Source: Emergomyces orientalis
Lineage: Eukaryota > Ascomycota > Eurotiomycetes > Onygenales > Ajellomycetaceae
Length of the DNA stretch: 64,000 nucleotides
Direction: 5' to 3'
Assembly: GCA_002110485.1 (NCBI GenBank)
Contig: MOWL01000070.1
Span: forward strand, 372,001 to 436,000
The notes beneath the pieces are model-generated. The model saw nothing but the letters and a program-made list of their open reading frames with translations, had not been told where the DNA came from and did not search any database. The position numbers and the translations under genes were made by a program. Shown here one piece after another: positions 57,308-64,000 of this stretch; position 1 is the stretch's first letter, and the number at the start of each line of letters is the position of its first letter.

Positions 57308-58279
57308 TCACGCGCCTACCGGCTTCACGGGAAAGGGAATGTGAAGCGTAACATTATTGCCCATTTGTGGAGCATTGCTATTCAGTAGCATCTGCCACTC
57401 GCCCTGCGTGATGGGCGTGACATCCGATGCAGTCAGTGGCGTTCTTGGGGCCAATCTCTTGATCCCATCGGCATTCTTCCTCTTCTTTTGAGGCTGTGGT
57501 GCTTGTTGCTGTCCCTTGGATGGAGTAGCGGGTGAAGGCTTCTGCAGGAGAACAATACCCGTTCGGCCATACTTGGCCTGGTACTCGTTGGCAACCTCAA
57601 CAAGCAGTTTCTCTGGGACAGACAAGTCCTCGTAGACCCTGTTGAAGAAGGCCAAGCTGAATGGTCGTCCCTTATAGTCTGCGACAGTTTGGCTGAGCAA
57701 CTTAACGCAGGACTTGATGTATAGATGATCGGGGATGCCGTTTTCCAATGCAGCGCCATGCGAGTATGCATAGAGTCTACACTTGATGGTGTAGAGTCGG
57801 TCGATGCTCAGGAGGGTCAGTCCCTCCTGGCTAAAAAGTACCTCATTCTGCAAGATGGATTGACGGAGGAGGTACTCGTTGCAGTTCCCGTTTAGAGACT
57901 GCCGTTGTTGGCTGCGCTGGAGGGCATTGGACCAGGCTGGGCCGAGAGAGAATTTCTTCGTGGCTTTTTGGACTATGCGATGGAGCGTCCGCCATGTCTG
58001 CTGATCTAATAGAGCGACAGGTATGAGGGTGAGTTCAGGCTGGTGGGCGAATGGGAGAGGTGTGCTGCAGCCGACGAGGATGGTGAGGTGAGTGCAAGCT
58101 CCAAGTTTGTTGGAGATGTACTCTAGCGCGGGAATAACACTGGTGGGAAGCGCTCCGTCACCGAAGTTTGAGTCGAGATCCGGACTCAGGGGTTGAGAGA
58201 TCATGGATGTGGTGATGAGGCGGGAGCGAGAGTCGGGAATATATGTGGCAATGGGGTTGGGGAGGCGGAGGACACCCAT
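57308..58279 (-). CDS. unknown fungal protein, conserved-looking
   Basis: Intronless, 323 aa, soluble by appearance. Not firmly recognised. Residues 45-75 (TSVIPALEYISNKLGACTHLTILVG) and 135-185 (QEGLTLLSIDRLYTIKCRLY) recall a family of uncharacterised fungal proteins that I remember as DUF7582; this is from memory and weak. Residues about 155-260 are helical and well ordered (SLAFFNRVYEDLSVPEKLLV). The tail is Gln/Pro/Lys-rich (GQQQAPQPQKKRKN), with a possible nuclear signal. The frame is long, codon use looks normal and there is no conflicting frame, which supports a real gene. Met26 (58204) is an alternative start. Confidence 0.65.
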   Translation of the reverse strand: MGVLRLPNPIATYIPDSRSRLITTSMISQPLSPDLDSNFGDGALPTSVIPALEYISNKLGACTHLTILVGCSTPLPFAHQPELTLIPVALLDQQTWRTLHRIVQKATKKFSLGPAWSNALQRSQQRQSLNGNCNEYLLRQSILQNEVLFSQEGLTLLSIDRLYTIKCRLYAYSHGAALENGIPDHLYIKSCVKLLSQTVADYKGRPFSLAFFNRVYEDLSVPEKLLVEVANEYQAKYGRTGIVLLQKPSPATPSKGQQQAPQPQKKRKNADGIKRLAPRTPLTASDVTPITQGEWQMLLNSNAPQMGNNVTLHIPFPVKPVGA

Positions 58280-59658
58280 TTCGGATGTTGTATATATTGT
58301 TATAGAGGAAGGAAAGAAAAAGGGGTCAGTTATATATTTGTGAGGTCACATCTACATGGGATGGATCGTGATGCCTCAAACAGTCGATAAACCTGAGGAA
58401 TTTCAGACAGGCTTGAAGTTGGGCACGAAGGGATCTTTTAATATGTTCAAGGGCGAAGGAGCTAAAGACATGGGAGCAATTACACTTTCCAAGGAACCAA
58501 TCGTGTCGGGGGGGGAGCTCTTCAACGTGGAAATAGACGGGATGGGATCCAACTCCTGCAGGGGTGGCACCAAGTTGAACTGGCCCAGTCTCCAGCATCG
58601 TGAGCGAAATGCCACTCGCTCCGAATAAACCTCCTGCTACTGCGTAGCGCATCTTAGGACCCCGGCTAGCCTCTGGGCAAGCCAATCCCCTCCTGCGTTT
58701 TTCCATGAAGAAACCCCGCACGGGAAGTCCCCTGGTTCCTGCCCAATCACACACTCATCAACAATCATGAATGCAGCATTGACAGCTGTTCACCTCGTAT
58801 CCTCAAACAAGCGGCCCAACGAGCAATTGATTTAAGTTGTGATCGGGATATTTAGCACACGTTAATCGACACCAGATTGATTGCTAAAAATAATGAATCT
58901 GTCCGAAGTGGTGCATAAAAAAAATCCCCCAAACAAGTTAGCCTGCAAAAGTGATTCTGAAGTCTTTGGCATTTAATTGACAATTGACCCATTGCATGTT
59001 ATCATTGGGTGGGCTGAATCTGCAAGAAGTCATGACATTAATCTATTAATAAGGTAGTGACTACTACTACCAATGCATTAACTAAGGCGCAAAAAAGGTT
59101 CAAGGGATTATATTTCTCGTCCTATCACTGGCCATCATGTAGCGAATTCTTTCATGACCGGCACTCTGGTTTACTTGGGGTTAGATTGTGGAAACAGTTT
59201 TGATAATTACCCCTATCTATGGCTCAACACCATGTTTAATTTGCTACGGCCTGCTTTTGTAGGTTACGCAAAGGTCAGCATTGAACGAAGGATTTCGCTG
59301 ATCATCAGGTATCTGAGCGCGTTCCTCTTCATATTGATTACCACGTGTTTTAAAGTTAACCTATTTTTAGCGTACCATTTGTTGGTGTTTCTAATTTTAA
59401 CTTTCACCGTCAAAGCTTCCGGCACCATGTTCTCCTGAACAGGTAAACCTTTGATTTGTTACTGAGAGCAATAACCTACCATATGCTCCTAATCATTGCA
59501 GAATATTCTCCGCTTTCCTAAAATATGTATGCACGTGCTTTCAATATTTTCAACTGGAGGATCCAAATATCTCAAAGGTATAACCCGCCAACTTGGAACG
59601 GACCGAACTTGTAGCACCCTTCATACAGGAGAAGTTGACCGGAGAGCAGTATCCATGT

Positions 59659-59868
59659 TTACATGCGCAAAACTTCTAACTTTGACAGAAGAGTAATATT
59701 ACTCGCGCGTAGAAACGGGCTTATTTCTCGACCGACCCATGGCTGGCCTAAATACGGTGCCCTGCTAGATTTGTACTTGCTAGCTAAAAGCGAACGCAGG
59801 ACGAGTTCCACCGCTAGAATGATTCGCTCACTTTGGCCGTTCGATCGAGGATTATAGGCTGTTGTCAT
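59659..59868 (-). pseudogene. retrotransposon integrase fragment
   Basis: A 69-codon frame beginning MTTAYNPRSNGQSERIIL. The TAYxPxxNGQSER motif surrounds the end of the integrase catalytic core in chromoviruses and other gypsy elements. The rest of the domain is missing or out of frame. Confidence 0.8.
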
Positions 59869-61051
59869 TCAAAGTTTGACACCCATTAATACTAAAGCGC
59901 CCCAATGAATTTTTGCATATATTATTGGTAGGCGAATTGCTTACCGCCCGAGCTAGGAGTAGCATTGCTGAGGTGAATTCTATATATATCACCTTTCAGG
60001 AGCATGGCGATATTAAGTGATTGGTTTTGAGTATCAACCGTCAAAACGAACTCAAGATTCTCCGCCTATTAATTATTAATTATCCACCGTTGTCCGTTAA
60101 CCAAAGTGGCGACTCGGCATTCCAAAGGCACTGATATTGGCAATGACCTAACGCCCTTGGAGATCACGAAAGGCTACAAGATTGATGTGATTAAACTCAT
60201 TGTGAAGTCAGCTCTTAATTGGCCCAAGATTGACAGTAACAACAAAGGCCTGTTTCCTTTAAAAAATTTGATCTTGTACACATGCACCTGGTTGTGACAG
60301 CACTCTTGGTGGCTGAAACCAAACGTCCGTCGAGGTCATGCATAAATTCTCGAAGGCACAACCTAATCCTAAATGAATTGTATGAGCACACTTTCATATG
60401 CAGGGTATTGATCACGGTAGACAACAAAAATACAAATGTTGTCAGCTAAGAGATTAACAGGTACATGCAACTTGACAGTTAAATCCCATATGTATACAGT
60501 TTTTTCTCTCGCAACCTTACACGAATAAGCGAAGAGATTGATGGCGCAATCTTAAGTACTAAGATGCTATTAGAAGGGTAATAATGGCTCGAGTGAGTAA
60601 TCTTGTGTGCCTTGGGAAAGTTACACCTTTACGGGATAACACCGGAGCGGGGGCAGGCCTGAAAGATTCAACATGATGAACGCACTGTTCGGATCAAACG
60701 GATCTGAGTAGACTTTGGCAAGCCGGTGTGGTATACGCCACGATCATGGAATCTGTACTCATATATCCATACAGAGAGAGCCACATTCCAGGTCAATCCA
60801 AGTCGTTAAAAGGCGAGCAGGTGCATTGGAGCTTTACGACTGCAAATTTTGCAGGCATCTGGCCAGGCGGAAATATATGGTACCAAAAAGAAGGGCGATT
60901 CGTGCAATGGAAACGAGATAACAGAGGCAAGGTGCGGGAGCAAACTGCCAGTCTTCTTGGTGAACGACTCGCTCTGTAATCATGGCGAAATTCGGAGCAT
61001 TGCAAGTGTGGGACACACGTGCTAATGTTATGAAGAGCTTGGTGGGGTATT

Positions 61052-61372
61052 TCAGATACATGGCAAGCCAGCATTTTTGAGGCAGTAATAATTGGAACTA
61101 GAGGCGAGGTTAGTCCTAGAAGCTTTATGAACAGGAGAAATCCGTAAGGATTGGTATTCCCGCCTCAGGGGTAACTTGGAAAGAAGCGGTGCCCAGGGAG
61201 TGGGTCGCGTGGGTACGTGGGCACCGTCGATTGCCCGGGAGAGCTGGCGATAGATCAATGTCATAGAGCATCCCGAATCAAGGCAGACTGAGGTTATATT
61301 GGAAGGTTCGTCAAGTAGGCTTGCGCAGGGCAGATAATGGATCATGTAGAGACACCGAACAGGCCCTTCCAC
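61052..61372 (-). pseudogene. retrotransposon aspartic protease fragment
   Basis: A 106-codon frame with VCLDSGCSMTLIYRQLSRA, the retropepsin active-site block (Asp-Ser-Gly followed by a hydrophobic stretch) as in fungal gypsy Pol proteins. The flap and second-half motifs are not recognisable. Confidence 0.68.
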
Positions 61373-63797
61373 TTTCAGAAACAGATGACATGTTCATCTC
61401 CTCAGCTTTCTGCTCATCACCTGGTACCTGTTGCTCCCATTAGCGGAGGTATAGGAGGCCACTGCAACACGATCACCAGCGTTTCAACCTTGTACATCAC
61501 AACACCAAGAAATTTGCGACTGATGCATTGTAACTTAGGCAAATCGAATTGGAGAAACGTTTTGAGGCAAATATTGTCCCGTAACAATGATAGTGCGATC
61601 TCTCTCGCCCAATTAAAGAAAAATGTCGCCCCTTGTCGTTTTATCTTCCATCCCTCATCTCCCGCACCTATAGGCAAAAAAACTAATCATCCAAAAAATT
61701 GTCGAGGTAAGGCATATTATAGGTGATCACTTCTATGATCTCTTATATGTTCGCCCATAACTTCTTCAAATCTCCGTGTCAAGGGGAATTGTTCTCTTAC
61801 CTTGAGTTAAGAAAGACGATCGAAAAGCAACGGAGAATCGCCCCCATGGTGGAGTTTGTGCGTTCACTGTGGCCGCTGGGCTGTGGGAGATGTATGATCG
61901 TTGTCAATTTTTTAGTGCCCACCAATTCTAGGGTTTAACTCCAAAATTCTCCAAAAAAGTTTCGAATCGCCATCGGAAAATGGCTAGAGAAAGAGATATT
62001 GAAACATCTAACATAGCGTCAGCTATCAGGGGTCTATATCGGCGGAACTCAAGAGTTTTAGTAGACGGCAAGCCTATGGCGGGATGTACGGAAGAGTGGC
62101 TCGTTTTTGAGATCATCTTCAACCTTCATTAAATAGTCTTCAGCCAGGAAGGAGAAGTATTGTTTTGGCTAAGTTCCTCGCAGGCGATAACAACTGCTGT
62201 AAAGTACCCGAACTTCTATGTGGTTATTCGCTGTCAACCATCCATTAATTATGGGCTTGACAGGGGGTGATGGTTCCGCTCTGCTAAGGCCCATAATGCA
62301 GACCTGAATTTTGCGCTTGCGGGCCTTATGCCCATTGGGGCTTGCTGGGCGTGTTGAGAGTCGAAACAAGGCACAATTCAGAGGGATTGTTCGCGCCAGA
62401 TTCTATGTCAACAGCACCTGGCGCAGATACAGCTGTCAAACACTCCGAAGCCATCTCCGTGCGCATCTTAGGGTGTGCAAAATCAGGCTTTAGAAACGGT
62501 TCTCTTCTATCAGTCGTCCATGAAACGGTTTGTTTCCAATACCACCTTCACTGGATAGGTTTTCAGTTTTCCATGCTGAAATCCCCAATTTATTCGATGT
62601 CAGTGCTGTGTAGAGGGACTTCTTGTTCTCCAGCTCGAGGAGAATAGTGAGGATGCAGCCTCTATTATTTTTCTCAACAAAAGCCGTAGCCTACAAGCGC
62701 ATGTGAGGGTTCAAATTGGACGGCTCTCATGCGGTTTCCACATAAATGTACATGTACATCCATTTTTTTTTAGCCGCTGTGGTTTTTTGCTGGTGCGCCG
62801 GACCCGGATATGAGCTCTTTGGTTGCGCTTCGTTGGTTTCGTCCTGATGTAGCTAGCTTTGTCTTTTGATCACCTTCTCCGTAGTCGCTTTTATCAATAG
62901 TGCGATAGCAGGGGAGTGCGCATTGCTAAAAACATGTTATTAATCTGGATGACCCAAACGGCCAAAATATATATTTCCGCGGCAAGCCGGAAGAAGAATA
63001 TATATGATAGGTATCGGGAAGGTAGACGTCTCCCAGTAAATAAATAAATAGACTAATAAATAGCCAATTTTGTTTAAGTCAAGATATTATCTTTTGACCA
63101 GATGAATGGTGAACATGGAGCAGGGCAAGAAAAATCAGCTGAGAGGGATAGACACGTCAGGGAACGACATATTTTCTCAGAGCGGCTACCTTCACTTCGG
63201 AGCCATATCACTTCTCTGGATGTAGGTAAGGTAATTTAGAACACGATGAATAGCTCGCCCTATTACTATCATCAATTGAACAATACGGGAATCGTGGCAT
63301 CACTGACGATGTTTCTTTCCAGACGTCACCAATTTAGGCCGCGGCATCCAACAAACTTTGACCAATTTCCCGCTGGGGACAATCTTATATTTTGGTATAT
63401 TTTGGTATATTTTGAATTTTTTATTCCTTAATCAAAGCAAATATGAGATCCCGTGTATATGTAGTTAGTTATTATCCTGTTCCATCCGGCCAGTTTAAGT
63501 ATTTGATGTTTGGTGTTGGTGAATATATGTAAGCAGCAATGACGTCCGAACTAGGCAATTTCCAACGTCAACCCAACCCGACTCGGAGCCGAGATCGACA
63601 TCTCAGCGCAAGGCAGCCAGCAAAACACAGTCCAGACCATAATCGCCATGATTTCTCCTCCATCCCGCTGTTAGTGGCTCTCACCCGACGATATTCCGCC
63701 ACAGTTCAGGTCTTCTTATCCACCACCACCCTCCTCTCCTTTTAATTTCATGTTGTAACCAAGGAGATTTCATCTGCCCTGGACAGAGGCTGCCGCA

Positions 63798-64000
63798 ATG
63801 CGTCAATTCGCCCATGGCGCGGTGCTGGCTATTCTGGCTTTAGCAAACCCTATATCTGCTGTCCCCTCGTTCTCTACGGACAACTATCCTGCCCACCCTG
63901 CGGAACCAGCGGTCCTTTTCTCCCAATCCCCAGCACAGGCTCCGCTTGGCCTGTGGACGAAACTGCGCAACTCCCTTATAGAGAGAGTGTGGGGTGTTCC
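63798..64000 (+). CDS. ECM14: ECM14-like metallocarboxypeptidase, N-terminal part (cut by window edge)
   Basis: ECM14 proteins are secreted or vacuolar M14-family proteins linked to cell wall assembly; those studied lack catalytic residues. The 67 codons seen begin with a signal peptide (MRQFAHGAVLAILALANPISA), then VPSFSTDNYPAHPAEPAVLF and GLWTKLRNSLIERVWGVP, which is the ECM14 opening as I remember it (a PSF-x-NYP-HP-EP motif followed by LWT-LR-I-WxVP). The peptidase domain is outside the window, so loss of catalytic residues cannot be checked here. Confidence 0.75.
   Translation, partial: MRQFAHGAVLAILALANPISAVPSFSTDNYPAHPAEPAVLFSQSPAQAPLGLWTKLRNSLIERVWGV

Larger units (their letters stand above)
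59659..61372 (-). mobile_element. relic of a Ty3/gypsy-type LTR retrotransposon
   Basis: Two pol fragments in the order expected for Ty3/gypsy on the minus strand. A retropepsin-like TSVCLDSGCSMTLIYRQL lies at 61250-61290 with the Asp-Ser-Gly active-site triplet. An integrase fragment TAYNPRSNGQSERIILAVEL lies at about 59800-59866, matching the TAYHPQTNGQSER core motif. Between them the reverse transcriptase is too decayed to recognise by eye. No LTR pair was found. Many stops and frame changes make it non-functional. Confidence 0.7.
58280..63797. other. gene-poor region with transposon relics
   Basis: About 5.5 kb without an intact gene. Bases 58326-58754 hold overlapping frames on both strands of unknown nature. 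From 59.6 to about 62.4 kb lie decayed pieces of an LTR retrotransposon on the minus strand. A TATATTTTGG triplet repeat sits at about 63387-63414. The last 500 bp are the upstream region of the ECM14-like gene. Confidence 0.6.

Noticed and set aside
58326..58754. A 142-codon minus-strand frame upstream of the unknown protein gene
   Set aside because: Overlapped by a 90-codon frame on the other strand; no domain, signal or splice support.
60728..60979. An 83-codon plus-strand frame (VYATIMESVLIYPYRESHI start)
   Set aside because: Looks protein-like but lies inside the transposon relic on the opposite strand, with no recognised homologue and no extension on either side.

Overview
The window is nuclear DNA of a filamentous ascomycete. 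Genes carry short GT-AG introns (about 50-240 nt), often with a CTAAC-type branch site. Protein flavour (ECM14-like N-terminus, CFEM protein, fungal STAND receptor, SRPK-like kinase relic, fungal nickel transporter) points to Eurotiomycetes. My best guess is Onygenales, in the Histoplasma/Blastomyces sphere; the class is firmer than the order. Exon models were built by hand from splice signals, reading frame and remembered family motifs; no alignment was run.

Layout. 1-11 kb: the 5' end of MSH6, a GPI-anchored CFEM protein, a single-exon NACHT-type NOD-like receptor and a secretory copper amine oxidase, all on the minus strand. 12-24.5 kb: TTI1 (+), eIF5 (-), the bifunctional thiamine enzyme THI6 (+) and an isochorismatase-fold hydrolase (-) with a 16-nt microexon. 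25.5-26.9 kb: a decayed SRPK-like kinase pseudogene with tryptophan-to-stop changes. 28-34 kb: a CLC chloride/proton exchanger (-) and an IAH1-like GDSL esterase (+). 36-44.4 kb, a compact housekeeping block: a protein carrying what looks like a retropepsin fold without its catalytic Asp (+), DHFR (-), MED22 (-), CWC15 (-, eight exons) and RRP45 (+). 45.5-58.3 kb: a Drs2-type lipid flippase (+), a family X DNA polymerase (-), a NiCoT nickel transporter (-) with an 11-nt microexon, and an unrecognised conserved-looking protein (-). 58.3-63.8 kb: gene-poor DNA with relics of a Ty3/gypsy retrotransposon (minus strand). 63.8 kb to the end: the first residues of an ECM14-like metallocarboxypeptidase (+).

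The genes are mostly unrelated housekeeping functions, with no biosynthetic cluster, phage, CRISPR or tRNA seen. Loose themes are genome maintenance (MSH6, TTI1, POL4), RNA biology (MED22, CWC15, RRP45, eIF5) and transport (CLC, flippase, nickel). CWC15 and RRP45 share a 291-bp divergent promoter. The most interesting item is the apparently catalytically dead retropepsin-like protein at 36.3-38.4 kb. Next come the microexons and two 72-nt stop-free introns (THI6, CLC) whose retention would be read in frame.
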